A stretch of DNA of 64,000 bases from CBDBKE01 sp965218055 (GTDB lineage: Bacteria; Acidobacteriota; Terriglobia; JAJPHL01; JAPKYU01). The notes beneath the pieces were generated by a model. That model ran no database searches, was not told where the DNA came from, and was given only the letters and a program-made list of their open reading frames with translations. Positions 56,357 to 64,000 of this stretch are shown here, piece after piece. The stretch lies in the NCBI GenBank assembly GCA_965218055.1, contig CBDCKA010000002.1:1984001-2048000 (forward strand). Direction: 5' to 3'. The translations under genes were made by a program, and so were the position numbers. Every line of letters starts with the position of its first letter. The stretch's first letter is position 1.

Positions 56357-57358
56357 TCAGAGGGAGTTTAAAAACGCCAACAGCTTGTCGTCTGTTCGGA
56401 ATCTATAGAACCGACCGCCCAAAGGAGTGACCTTTTGCAACGCTCGTTCTTTGATCGCGAGGTCGGCCTCCAAGTACATGTGAGTCGTCTCAAGGCTCGC
56501 GTGGCCGAGCCATAGGGCAATCACTGCGATATCGACGCCGGCCTGAAGCAGATGCATGGCCGTGGAGTGCCGGATAACGTGGCAGGAGACCCTCTTTGTC
56601 CTGAGGCTACAGCAATGGGCGGAGGCCAGCCGAACGGTCTTCTGCAGGATGTAATCAACCCCGTCGCGTGACAGCATTGTTCCGCGTCCGTTCGGGAAGG
56701 CGGGTGATGAGGCCGGTTGTGTGCGTTCGCCGAACCAAGCCTTCAGCGTGCGGGCAGTTTTCAGCCACAGAGGCACGCTGCGTTCCTTACGGCCCTTGCC
56801 ATGCAGATGTAAGTAGGCGGCGGTTCCTAAACAGACCTGATCGCGGTTGAGCGCGATCATCTCGGAGACGCGAGCGCCGCTGTTATACATGGTCAGCAAG
56901 AGAGCATAGTCCCGCCGACCAAACCACTGGGAGCGGTCGGGAGCAGCCAGCAAGGCCTCGATCTCCGGGCGGGTGAGGTACCCGATCAGTTTCTTATCTT
57001 CTCGTTTGATGGGGATGGCCAGCACACGCTGGGCGATGGAGATGCTGGCTGGATCGCGAAGGGTCACGAGGCGAAAGAAGGATCGAATGGCTGAAAGACG
57101 GAGATTGCGGGAACGCACGGAGTTATTCCGCTGCATTTCCAGATGCTCCAAGAAGCTCAAGACGAGCGGAGCATCCAGGTCTTTGAGGTGCAATGAGGAG
57201 GGTTCGATTCGGCGAGTGCTACGAACAAACTGCAGCAGGAGCTGGAACGTATCTCGATAACTGGCCACAGTCTCGGGGCTAGCTCGTTTTTGAACGCGCA
57301 GGTACTGAGAGAAGAAGGCCTGGAGGTGGGGCCCCAGCAGGGAGGATTCGGCAATCAT
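56357..57358 (-). CDS. RIT tyrosine recombinase C
   Basis: 333 aa, XerC/D-like. Catalytic residues: Arg in NSGARVSEMIAL, Lys in GKGRKERSV, H-x-x-R in CHVIRHSTAMH, His in LWLGHASLETTH and Tyr in THMYLEAD. Its start overlaps the previous recombinase stop (ATGA). It is last of the three and ends next to the subterminal repeat. Confidence 0.9.
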   Translation of the reverse strand: MIAESSLLGPHLQAFFSQYLRVQKRASPETVASYRDTFQLLLQFVRSTRRIEPSSLHLKDLDAPLVLSFLEHLEMQRNNSVRSRNLRLSAIRSFFRLVTLRDPASISIAQRVLAIPIKREDKKLIGYLTRPEIEALLAAPDRSQWFGRRDYALLLTMYNSGARVSEMIALNRDQVCLGTAAYLHLHGKGRKERSVPLWLKTARTLKAWFGERTQPASSPAFPNGRGTMLSRDGVDYILQKTVRLASAHCCSLRTKRVSCHVIRHSTAMHLLQAGVDIAVIALWLGHASLETTHMYLEADLAIKERALQKVTPLGGRFYRFRTDDKLLAFLNSL

Positions 57359-58290
57359 CGGTCACCTCCCCGGCTGGAGTATTGCTGAAAGCGTTGGGCG
57401 GCTGCACCGAGCAGTTCAGGCACAGCGCTCAGGTACCAGTAGCTTTCCTCCGGGCGCAGGTGTCCCAGATAGACGGAGAGGTGGGGAAGCAGCGACAGGA
57501 CCTCGACACCCTCCTCGTGCCACGTCACCATCCGTCTGACAGTAAAGGTGTGTCGGAACGCGTTCAAGACAGGCCGTGGTTGGCCGTCCGGGACTCTCCA
57601 TCCCAGGTTTCGAGTGAGTTTGAGAAACCAGTTTCTGGGGACCCAGGACGGCAGCGCGGCACCCCGATTCGAGACGAAGAACGCACCGGAGAAGCTATCC
57701 AGCCCGAGCTCTTTTCGCTTTTGGACATAACTCCTCAGCTGTCCGGCAGTAGTCGGATGCAGCGGCACCAGCCGAGACTTGTGGAACTTACTGTCGAGGA
57801 TCTGAAGCCGCGGCGGGCACAGGTCTAGCTGCACATCGGGTACGGTCAACCGCAAAGCTTCGCCGGCGCGCAACCCGGTGCTGGCAAGCAATCCGATGAA
57901 GGTGTGCAGTGTATGGGGACGCAGAGTTCCCCGAGGCCGCGCCCGCAGCGCAGCCGACATCACGGCTTGGATCTGCTGGGCCGAGAAGATGTAGGGTTGG
58001 GGACGGCGATAAGCCGCCACCAAGGTGCGGTCAGGAATCTCCGTTTCAGGCAGAGTCGCCCGCAGGTGCGAGAGAAAACACCGAACCACACTGAGGCGGC
58101 GGGCGGGAGTCCGACACAAGCAGGCCCATTCCACAGCGATCTGGGACCGGATCGGCGCGGGACATCCTTTCGACTGCCAATATCGCAGGAAGTCTCGAAG
58201 GGTATTCTTGTTCTTTCCAGGCTGGAATCCCAGCGCTTCCCGAAGATCACAGTAGGCGTCCAATTTCGCGTTCATTTTCTGCGGAGTCAC
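57355..58290 (-). CDS. RIT tyrosine recombinase B
   Basis: 311 aa from the GTG at 58290, which overlaps the preceding stop (GTGA). Arg is in ASTGLRAGEALRL, H-x-x-R in NAFRHTFTVRR, His in YLGHLRPEESYWYL with the Tyr nucleophile. The longer frame upstream of 58290 is antisense-like reading through gene A. Confidence 0.9.
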   Translation of the reverse strand: MTPQKMNAKLDAYCDLREALGFQPGKNKNTLRDFLRYWQSKGCPAPIRSQIAVEWACLCRTPARRLSVVRCFLSHLRATLPETEIPDRTLVAAYRRPQPYIFSAQQIQAVMSAALRARPRGTLRPHTLHTFIGLLASTGLRAGEALRLTVPDVQLDLCPPRLQILDSKFHKSRLVPLHPTTAGQLRSYVQKRKELGLDSFSGAFFVSNRGAALPSWVPRNWFLKLTRNLGWRVPDGQPRPVLNAFRHTFTVRRMVTWHEEGVEVLSLLPHLSVYLGHLRPEESYWYLSAVPELLGAAAQRFQQYSSRGGDR

Positions 58291-59534
58291 TCTGCACCTC
58301 CCGGCCACGGCAAGGAGATTTTGGAAAGAGCGGGGAGGTCCAGCTTGGCGTAGATGCCGGTGGTGTGAAGGCGGTCGTGTCCCAAAACGTCGGCGACGTC
58401 TTTGAAGCTCGCGCCCCGGCAGACCATGGCCGATGCAGCCGAGTGTCGGAAGATGTGAGCGCCCATCCATCGGCCGGTTTGGAGACCGGCCCGCTGTAGG
58501 GCGCGCTGGACGATCCGCGTGACGGCGTTGCTTCCGCTCAACGGAACAATAGGGGCTCGAACACGAAGAAAGATCTGCCGATGAGCGCTTTCCGAGCGGC
58601 CGCTTTTCAAATAGGACACGATCGCTTGACCGACATCTTCGGGCAAGGGCAAGCGCCGCTCCCGGCGTGTCTTTCCCGGACGAAGCGACAGGGTTCCGTT
58701 CTCCCAATCGATGTCGTCCAGTCGGAGAGCGACCACCTCTTTGGCGCGCAGTCCGAGCCGGGCTAGCAACAGAAGAATGGCGTAGTTGCGAAGGCCTTTG
58801 GGCGTGCTGCGTCGGCAACCGTTCAGAATCTCTGTGACTTGGTCGGCGGAGATTTGCCTCGGTAGCGCGGCATGGCTGGGTTGGCGCATGACCGGCACCG
58901 CTGCCTCGAGTCCTGGACGGATCTCTCCGCACGATACCAGAAAGCGCAGAAAGACCCGGACAGCAGTACCAGGAGCCTTACGTCCCAGACCGGTGCGACC
59001 GCGGGCTTCTCGGTAGACAAACTCGGCGACATCCGCTGCGGTCAACGCTTGCCAGCTTGTCTCCCCGGCATCGAAGTAGACGCTCAAGAACCTTCGGACA
59101 AAGGGCCGGTAACGTCGAACACTGGAGACTGTAAGCCCTCGCACCTGTTCCAAATGATGCTCGAAGCCGAGCAACCATTGATCGACGATGGTCGGGGGCG
59201 AGGGCGGAGCAACGCCAACCGCCACGCCTCCTTGCCGCAGGAGGCTCAGCAGCGGCGTCAAGCCGGCTGACGCATGGGTCAGGCCCCCAGACGGACGGCG
59301 TCGAAAGCCGCTCAGATAACGCTGCATCGACGCTTCCTTGACGTCGGATGAACCCAACCCCTGTTCCGCAAGCCAGGCACCAAAGCTTGCAATGGACCAG
59401 AGATAGTTACGGATGGTTTCGCGAGAATAGCGTTCCCGCACAAGAGTCGTCGCCAGTTCTTCCATGTAAGGGCCCAGAGGGCCCTGCCGAAAACGGGCGA
59501 CGACACGAGTCCGGCAAAAAAGAGTCTCAATCAT
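58287..59534 (-). CDS. RIT tyrosine recombinase A
   Basis: 415 aa from the ATG at 59534 (GGAGGAG upstream). Two SAM-like N-domains, then Arg in LGLRAKEVVAL, Lys in PGKTRRERRL, H-x-x-R in HIFRHSAAS, His in LGHDRLHTT and Tyr in GIYAKLD. First of the trio. Confidence 0.9.
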   Translation of the reverse strand: MIETLFCRTRVVARFRQGPLGPYMEELATTLVRERYSRETIRNYLWSIASFGAWLAEQGLGSSDVKEASMQRYLSGFRRRPSGGLTHASAGLTPLLSLLRQGGVAVGVAPPSPPTIVDQWLLGFEHHLEQVRGLTVSSVRRYRPFVRRFLSVYFDAGETSWQALTAADVAEFVYREARGRTGLGRKAPGTAVRVFLRFLVSCGEIRPGLEAAVPVMRQPSHAALPRQISADQVTEILNGCRRSTPKGLRNYAILLLLARLGLRAKEVVALRLDDIDWENGTLSLRPGKTRRERRLPLPEDVGQAIVSYLKSGRSESAHRQIFLRVRAPIVPLSGSNAVTRIVQRALQRAGLQTGRWMGAHIFRHSAASAMVCRGASFKDVADVLGHDRLHTTGIYAKLDLPALSKISLPWPGGAE

Positions 59535-59640
59535 GAACTCCTCCATCGGCCTGGTTGGCCTCAAGAGAAGCATCCGGGATTATGCCGAGTCACCCCAACA
59601 AGAACCCGTTTCTGATCAGCGTTTCGCGTCAAAAACCCGA

Positions 59641-59677
59641 CCCACTCGGCATGACCTGACGCACGGCATAATGGAAG
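59641..59677. repeat. RIT right inverted repeat
   Basis: Starts CCCACTCGGCAT and ends CGGCATAATGGAAG; partner of 56269-56305. Its outermost bases are the direct-repeat target sequence. Confidence 0.88.
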
Positions 59678-59791
59678 AGCACGCAGAGCTTCGGTCGCAA
59701 CGACCTGTTGCTGCTTGCCAAAGTGGTTGATCAGGCTCACTCGCGCATCTTCGAGCTTCAGCAGGCAGAAGAGCCTCAGGCAGAATCCTAG
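59678..59791 (+). pseudogene. 3' part of the conserved small conjugative-element gene, split by RIT element
   Basis: Continues in frame from QWK of 56248: STQSFGRNDLLLLAKVVDQA then HSRIFELQQAEEPQ. Matches residues 45-80 of the intact copy at 7497. A GC-rich hairpin (CGGCGGGG/CCCCGCCG near 59811) follows. Confidence 0.88.
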
Positions 59792-59915
59792 TGCGACGCG
59801 CATCAGAGAGCGGCGGGGCAATCCCCGCCGCGATCTGATAGGCCTGCAAAGCCCGCAAGACTCACCCTGACCTTGGTACGAAATCTCGGGACTCCTCATG
59901 TTAGGGTGCGCGTAT

Positions 59916-59954
59916 GGGGGGTTAGCTCAGTTGGTTAGAGCACCTGCCTTACAA
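59916..59954 (+). pseudogene. 5' half of tRNA-Val(TAC), likely attachment-site remnant
   Basis: GGGGGGTTAGCTCAG, TTGGTTAGAGC and the anticodon arm CCTGCCTTACAA are the acceptor, D-arm and anticodon loop of a valine tRNA. After the loop the sequence leaves the tRNA, so no 3' anticodon stem or T-arm follows. Integration of an island into the gene, or a later deletion, explains a half tRNA. Confidence 0.75.
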
Positions 59955-60555
59955 ACCAACTCAAACTCGTTATCTTGTTGGTTCTTCGTGCCTTTAGTTC
60001 TTCTCAGATGACGGTATTAGCTGGTATTCGGCAGGAAATTGTTCAGTGAATTGTTCAGTCGCCTATATCCCTCCAGTCGAATTTGAGATGATCTATTATC
60101 AGAATCGGTCGTTCCGGCTCGTCAAGACCGAATTCAACTAAAACCGTCCTCAGAAAACCCTGTGGCCCCGCCCATTTAACTGAACCACTCGACTGAGAGT
60201 TTCCGGTGTAGGGCGTCACACCTTGCTGTCGTTGCCTCTAAAAGGTGCTGAACGCGATGAATGATCGCGGCGAGGCCACTCTCAACTGCCTCTTCAATCA
60301 GGTACTCATTGGGAACGTTCCCATAGCCACACAAGTAGAGAAACAGATCGGCCAAGGCTTCTTTGAAATTCTTGGGGTTGTCCTGTCTTTAACTCTTATC
60401 GTTTGCTTAAGAAAGGGTCTAGGTGGGGGAAGACTGGCATTCCCGAACCCATCAATTTACTCGTCCCGCACCAAGTCCCGCAGGATTCCGCGCCCAATCC
60501 ATCACCGACTACGCAAGAAATCTAACAAAATTGCCTAGCCACGTGCACCGCGATC
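59955..60555. other. Intergenic region downstream of the half tRNA
   Basis: Likely attachment-site-adjacent sequence. A short frame at 60245-60538 has no family-like character. Nothing else seen. Confidence 0.4.
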
Positions 60556-60987
60556 CTATTTCGTCACGGCAAGATGTACATCTTGGTTGCGGACAAGTGC
60601 TTTGAGTTCTACGGCAACCGCTAGGTCGTCCGCAGAGTATCCCAGGATACCGGCGTGCGACGGGTCATTGTTGAGCGGAAGGTGATCAATACGCAGTGTC
60701 TTTCCAACGGCCTCAAGGACGACCGTCTTGACGGCACCGACATTGAGTACCGCGAAGCGCCCCTGGGGACGAAGCGTGTAACCCTTGTTGCGAAACGCGG
60801 CGCGAACACGCTGAACGGCGCGGGACAGATCCGGCTCTGTGAAGTACTCGAGCCAGTTGGTGGAGAGGTAGTCCTCTCCATTCCTCGGCACGAAGGCGCC
60901 TGTCATCGGCAAGCCGTCATCATCGACGGCGGTTGGTTTACAGTACCGCGAGGCGTGGTCGTCGTCTGGAAGCTGGCCGCCGCTCAT
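60556..60987 (-). CDS. Hypothetical protein, third gene of a three-gene module
   Basis: 143 aa. WLEYFTEPDLSRAVQRVRAA, then LRPQGRFAVLNVGAV. Its start overlaps the previous stop by 4 bp (ATGA). No known domain. Confidence 0.65.
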   Translation of the reverse strand: MSGGQLPDDDHASRYCKPTAVDDDGLPMTGAFVPRNGEDYLSTNWLEYFTEPDLSRAVQRVRAAFRNKGYTLRPQGRFAVLNVGAVKTVVLEAVGKTLRIDHLPLNNDPSHAGILGYSADDLAVAVELKALVRNQDVHLAVTK

Positions 60988-61742
60988 TGGGATGCAAGAC
61001 GATCGGTGAAGGGCCGAACGGCATTCAGGGTTTCGCTCTTCGACAAGGTGCCGCTGGCGCGCTTACATTCGACACCGCGTCGGGCAGGAGCCTCGATGGC
61101 CGCAAACCGAATGAACCCGGACGGGAGGAACACCATGGCGAGGACGCCATTCTCTCCGACCGGCCACTCCGCCTGGGCGAGTCCGTTCGGGTCGACGCCG
61201 ATCTGTGGATTCCCCAGTTTCCGCTCGCTCAGCAGGAAGAGAGCCAGCTTTCGCAGCGACTCGAGGTTGATGGATGGCTCGTCCTGGTCATCCTCGATGA
61301 GTCGGTGGAGGTAGCCGAGCCGGTCGGCGACTGCATCGAGCCCACACCGTCTCAGCGCAGTAATGATCGTTTCCGGCATCACCGTGTTGCTGATCTGCAA
61401 ACTCAAGTCGTCGATGGACCATACCGGTGATAGAAGTGCTTTAGAGAGCCACGCGTTAGATATCTGCGAGCTCAAGTCGTCGGGGGGCCATGTCACCTCT
61501 TTGTTGGAAAGCAACGCAATAATAATCGTTTCCGGGTCGTCAGTGAGTCGCATCGCCGATTGACGTACTATGTTTGTCCATTCCGGGGCTATCTGAAGTT
61601 GTGCCTTCCGAATCCGGAGTTGTGCCTCAAGAAACTGATGCTCCTGATGCTCCGTCTCGGTACGAATCGGCGGGCCGAGCGGTCCCTCCGCGGCAGTCCC
61701 CTCAGCGTATGACGGATCGCTAGTAAGCGTGTATGGGATCAC
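60984..61742 (-). CDS. Hypothetical protein, second gene of the module
   Basis: About 252 aa from a GTG at 61742; the longer frame to 61835 would overlap the upstream gene by 116 bp. Helical C-terminal part (LESLRKLALFLLSERKLGNP) and GLAQAEWPVGENGVLAMVFL, a beta-rich stretch. No known domain. Confidence 0.6.
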   Translation of the reverse strand: MIPYTLTSDPSYAEGTAAEGPLGPPIRTETEHQEHQFLEAQLRIRKAQLQIAPEWTNIVRQSAMRLTDDPETIIIALLSNKEVTWPPDDLSSQISNAWLSKALLSPVWSIDDLSLQISNTVMPETIITALRRCGLDAVADRLGYLHRLIEDDQDEPSINLESLRKLALFLLSERKLGNPQIGVDPNGLAQAEWPVGENGVLAMVFLPSGFIRFAAIEAPARRGVECKRASGTLSKSETLNAVRPFTDRLASQ

Positions 61743-62400
61743 TGTGCGGGCTCCGTAAGAATATGTTGAGCGCCTTGATGACGAATCTCTGACGTTCTGG
61801 CCATCGAGCGATCGCCGCTTGTTGACCGCTTGCATCTAGCGGCCCAGCATGGTGGACGTTGCAGTCGGCGAGGACAGCAGTTCCGTTTTCATTTTGACCT
61901 ATGCGAACCTGCCCATGCGTGAATGTGAAAAAACACTCCGCGTCGTCGCCCGCCTTTATAGCGAACCTCGGTGCCATGCTGCGGACTATGGGCTCGCCTC
62001 GGGACCAGTCTCCCGGCTTCATGAAGCGCTGGATGAGCCAGTCTTGAGGGGTCTCCTGTCTCATCGATACCCTGTAATTGAGTCCAAGACTGCGATAGGG
62101 CACATGTGGGAGCCTCGTCAGGTAGTCATTGACTATCTTATATACGCGGTATTCCTCTTGAAAAGACGATTTGCAGGCCTCGACGAGGCTGAGCTTCCCT
62201 TCATCCAAAGTCAACTGGATTCCGTTCCGATAATTCACAAAGGATACAGCCGGAGTCGTGACCGCCTCGGCGACTTCCCAACTCTCAGGCACGATCGCCT
62301 GCGCTACCAGGAAATCCCGGTTGAGAATCGACGGATTGTGGAACTGAGCAGTAACGACAACACTTACGGAGTGCAGTCGAAACTCAGGTTCTTCACGCAT
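61720..62400 (-). CDS. Hypothetical protein, first gene of the module
   Basis: 226 aa. VVVTAQFHNPSILNRDFLV, IVPESWEVAEAVTTPAVS and LPHVPYRSLGLNYRVSM. This looks like a sporadically distributed conserved hypothetical family that occurs with partners of the sizes found here. I know of no function. It overlaps the next gene. Confidence 0.65.
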   Translation of the reverse strand: MREEPEFRLHSVSVVVTAQFHNPSILNRDFLVAQAIVPESWEVAEAVTTPAVSFVNYRNGIQLTLDEGKLSLVEACKSSFQEEYRVYKIVNDYLTRLPHVPYRSLGLNYRVSMRQETPQDWLIQRFMKPGDWSRGEPIVRSMAPRFAIKAGDDAECFFTFTHGQVRIGQNENGTAVLADCNVHHAGPLDASGQQAAIARWPERQRFVIKALNIFLRSPHSDPIHAY

Positions 62401-62486
62401 AGTGTGCGGTGCATAAGCATATACTGCGCACCCTTAGCGGAGCAATTCCGCCCCGCTCGTTCCAGCGCCCGGTTCGCCTCCTGCGC

Positions 62487-62620
62487 TCAGACCTCGCGGG
62501 TCTGCTTCAGCCGCGCCATGTCCTGCCGCAGCCCACAGCTGCTGGTTTAGGATCAACCCAGCCAAGGTCGCTCCCACCGCCAGCACTACAATCAAGACGC
62601 TGATTTAGGGTGATCCTCAT
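62487..62620 (-). pseudogene. Degraded single-membrane-segment small gene
   Basis: Read across three frames it gives MRITLNQRL, then ISVLIVVLAVGATLAGLILN, then QDMARLKQTREV and a stop. GGAGGAAAGC precedes the ATG. Two indels would restore a protein of about 44 aa with one membrane helix. Confidence 0.4.
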
Positions 62621-62821
62621 GCTTTCCTCCAAATCAGTCTCTGTCCATTCTCCCACGTCTCACGAGTAAAGATAAAGAGCCCGCAGAGAAAAATGCCGGT
62701 TACTTCCCGGAAAGTCCTGCTCACCCGGGCCACCAGTCCAAGATTGCTTCCGTCACCCACTTGGTGAAGCGCCGCGCCAGATTAGGGGTTTTTCTGTATT
62801 GGCGTCAACGACATCCTCTAA

Positions 62822-62880
62822 ACCGGAATTAACTTTTTGGCCCTCCGCAGGTTGCGAGTATATACCCGCATGCTTCCAGT
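62822..62880. repeat. IS-end repeat shared with 43251-43330
   Basis: aaccggaatt, ctttttggcc, agtatataccc and similar spacing occur at both loci. It lies directly before the IS6-family element here. Confidence 0.45.
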
Positions 62881-62886
62881 CGAGCT

Positions 62887-63718
62887 GGGTTGTGTTGCAA
62901 CTTTGGCCGACGCGACTGGTAACCTGAAGAGATCATGAAAGAGACAATCCGACCGGTGATCTTCAAGTGGCGACAAACCGAGCCCGAGCTGATTCTTTGC
63001 GCTGTGCGCTGGTACCTACGGTACTCACTCTCGTTCCGCGATGTCGAAGAGCTGCTCGGCGAGCGCGGCCTGAAGACAGACTACACGACAATCTGGCGCT
63101 GGGTCCAGCGCTACGGTCCCGAACTGGAGGAGCGGCTACGCCGTCATCTCAAGCCAACCAATAAGTCCTGGCGTGTCGATGAGACCTACATTCGTGTCAA
63201 GGGTCGCTGGTGTTACCTCTACCGAGCCATCGATTCCACCGGTGCCACGATCGACTTCGTGCTCTCGGGGTTGCGCGATGCCGCTACGGCCAAACGCCTG
63301 TTTCGCAAGGCGCTGACGGATCCGTCGCATCCGCAGCCCCGCGTCATCAACACCGACCAGGCACGCCTCTATGGCGCTACGATTTCAGGACTGAAGCAGG
63401 AAGGAATCTTGCGACGCCGTTGCCGCCACCGGCCTGTCCAATACTTGAACAACATCCTGGAGCAGGATCATCGAGCGATCAAACGACGCGTAAAGGCGAA
63501 GCAGGGTTTTCGTGAATTCCACGCGGCGCGGCGAACGATTCAGGGATACGAGGCCATACACATGATCCGGAAGGGACAGGCGAGACGGGTGAACGGTTCA
63601 GATGTTCGGCAACAGATTCAGTTCATCAACAAGCTGTTCGAAGTGGCTGCATAAGATGGGGCCCGGTCGACCCAACCAGTCGCTCTCTTGCTGATTTTTG
63701 AAAGTTGCAACACATCCC
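62887..63718 (+). mobile_element. IS6-family insertion sequence (832 bp)
   Basis: GGGTTGTGTTGCAACTTT at 62887-62904 and AAAGTTGCAACACATCCC at 63701-63718 are inverted ends. Size and single transposase gene suit IS6/IS26-type elements. Flanks gtcgagct and aatttagt show no 8-bp duplication, consistent with replicative cointegration or later rearrangement. Confidence 0.88.
62935..63654 (+). CDS. IS6-family transposase
   Basis: 239 aa. N-terminal HTH (YSLSFRDVEELLGERGL, TTIWRWVQRYGP). DDE core: WRVDETYIRVKGRW, VINTDQARLY, and LEQDHRAIKRRVKAKQGF. Full length. Confidence 0.92.
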   Translation: MKETIRPVIFKWRQTEPELILCAVRWYLRYSLSFRDVEELLGERGLKTDYTTIWRWVQRYGPELEERLRRHLKPTNKSWRVDETYIRVKGRWCYLYRAIDSTGATIDFVLSGLRDAATAKRLFRKALTDPSHPQPRVINTDQARLYGATISGLKQEGILRRRCRHRPVQYLNNILEQDHRAIKRRVKAKQGFREFHAARRTIQGYEAIHMIRKGQARRVNGSDVRQQIQFINKLFEVAA

Positions 63719-64000
63719 AATTTAGTCATAGCGGGATACCGACCGGATCTTGAAGCTTTCTCATTGTTAGACCCAGGTATAATCATTGACCGGTTTTTCA
63801 CCTTCGACTTCGTTGGTTCGAACACGGTCTCCGGCTGCTACTACCTGCGCTATAAGGACGATGGTTCCCTCTCGCGATGCTACCCCATGACAGGGGCGAG
63901 GACGAGTTCCAGTACCCTGAGTTCACTGAAACGGGCTCTGCCCAACACGACGGCGGCTCAAGCAGAATTAGTCGAAATTGAAGAGGCGAAGAAATTGGGA
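63719..64000 (+). CDS. Partial open frame, both ends missing (5' cut by IS6, 3' by window end)
   Basis: The frame starting TTA at 63722 is open for 93 codons to the last base: YRPDLEAFSLLDPGIIIDRF, then FTFDFVGSNTVSGCYYLRYK and a Ser/Thr-rich stretch, ending in EIEEAKKLG. The protein-like composition and the break exactly at the IS end support a gene interrupted by the IS. Family not recognised. Confidence 0.5.

Larger units (their letters stand above)
56249..59677 (-). mobile_element. RIT (recombinase-in-trio) element, 3429 bp
   Basis: Three overlapping tyrosine-recombinase genes in one orientation fill the element. AATGGAAG occurs at both junctions (56241-56248 and 59670-59677). Removing one copy with the element restores the reading frame of the interrupted gene. 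Inverted repeats of 37 bp lie at 56269-56305 and 59641-59677 (34 of 37 identical). A second inner pair (GCTCGGCATAATC near 56347, GGATTATGCCGAGT near 59578) is subterminal. This fits the known RIT architecture. Confidence 0.9.

Noticed and set aside
57355..58932. 525-aa version of RIT recombinase B
   Set aside because: The upstream 214 codons overlap recombinase A out of phase; the GTG at 58290 gives the usual 4-bp overlap.
60245..60538. 97-aa plus-strand frame after the half tRNA
   Set aside because: Composition and context give no support; basic C-terminus looks like random reading.

Overview
This is an accessory (mobilome and defence) region of a GC-rich Gram-negative bacterium. Acidobacteriota is the best guess. 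It rests on a pair of small secreted paralogous proteins (19.5-20.5 kb) of a type I associate with acidobacterial genomes, and on a TonB receptor with an N-terminal carboxypeptidase-like domain. No taxonomic marker gene is present, so this is inference.

Layout. 1-7.75 kb: conjugative-element module on the + strand (winged-helix-type protein, VirD4, VirB11, ArdC, small genes). 7.75-11.0 kb: methylase remnant, His-rich secreted protein and TonB receptor with His/Glu loops. 11.4-18.35 kb: P4-type integrase, then a minus-strand T4SS operon (trbG-trbI-trbJ-trbL-trbF and a second copy of the winged-helix-type gene). 18.35-35.27 kb: segment bounded by two apparently identical direct IS3-family copies. 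It carries two secreted paralogs, a broken acetyltransferase, a methyltransferase / dual-GHKL ATPase / receiver operon, and a 425-aa protein / PLD nuclease / SNF2 helicase operon. 35.27-46 kb: IS-truncated UvrD-like helicase, MITEs, a type IIG-like methyltransferase with a PD-(D/E)XK nuclease, and an HNH-DGQHR protein with an Mrr_N-like partner. 46.2-50.8 kb: another conjugative fragment, a possible toxin-antitoxin pair and nested IS remnants. 50.8-55.5 kb: RecD2 helicase, LysR fragment, lytic transglycosylase, IS1182 remnant. 55.5-59.8 kb: a recombinase-in-trio (RIT) element inserted in a small conjugative-element gene whose intact paralog is at 7.5 kb. 59.9-64 kb: 5' half of a tRNA-Val, a three-gene module of unknown function, an IS6-family element and an open frame running off the window.

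The most notable signal is non-coding. Four copies of the same conjugative-element intergenic region (about 0.82-1.12, 12.76-12.96, 37.63-37.99 and 46.50-46.88 kb) lie downstream of the winged-helix-type gene, and in three of them before virD4. Each holds an array of about 7-bp sites in direct and inverted orientation whose sequence is copy-specific (TGTAAG, TGTGACA, TGCCACA, TGCCGCA) but whose arrangement is similar. In three copies this is followed by a long inverted repeat whose two arms change together. This looks like a transfer or maintenance origin whose recognition sequence has diversified between related elements. The protein encoded next door is a candidate reader. Three to four separate candidate defence operons are the other main content.
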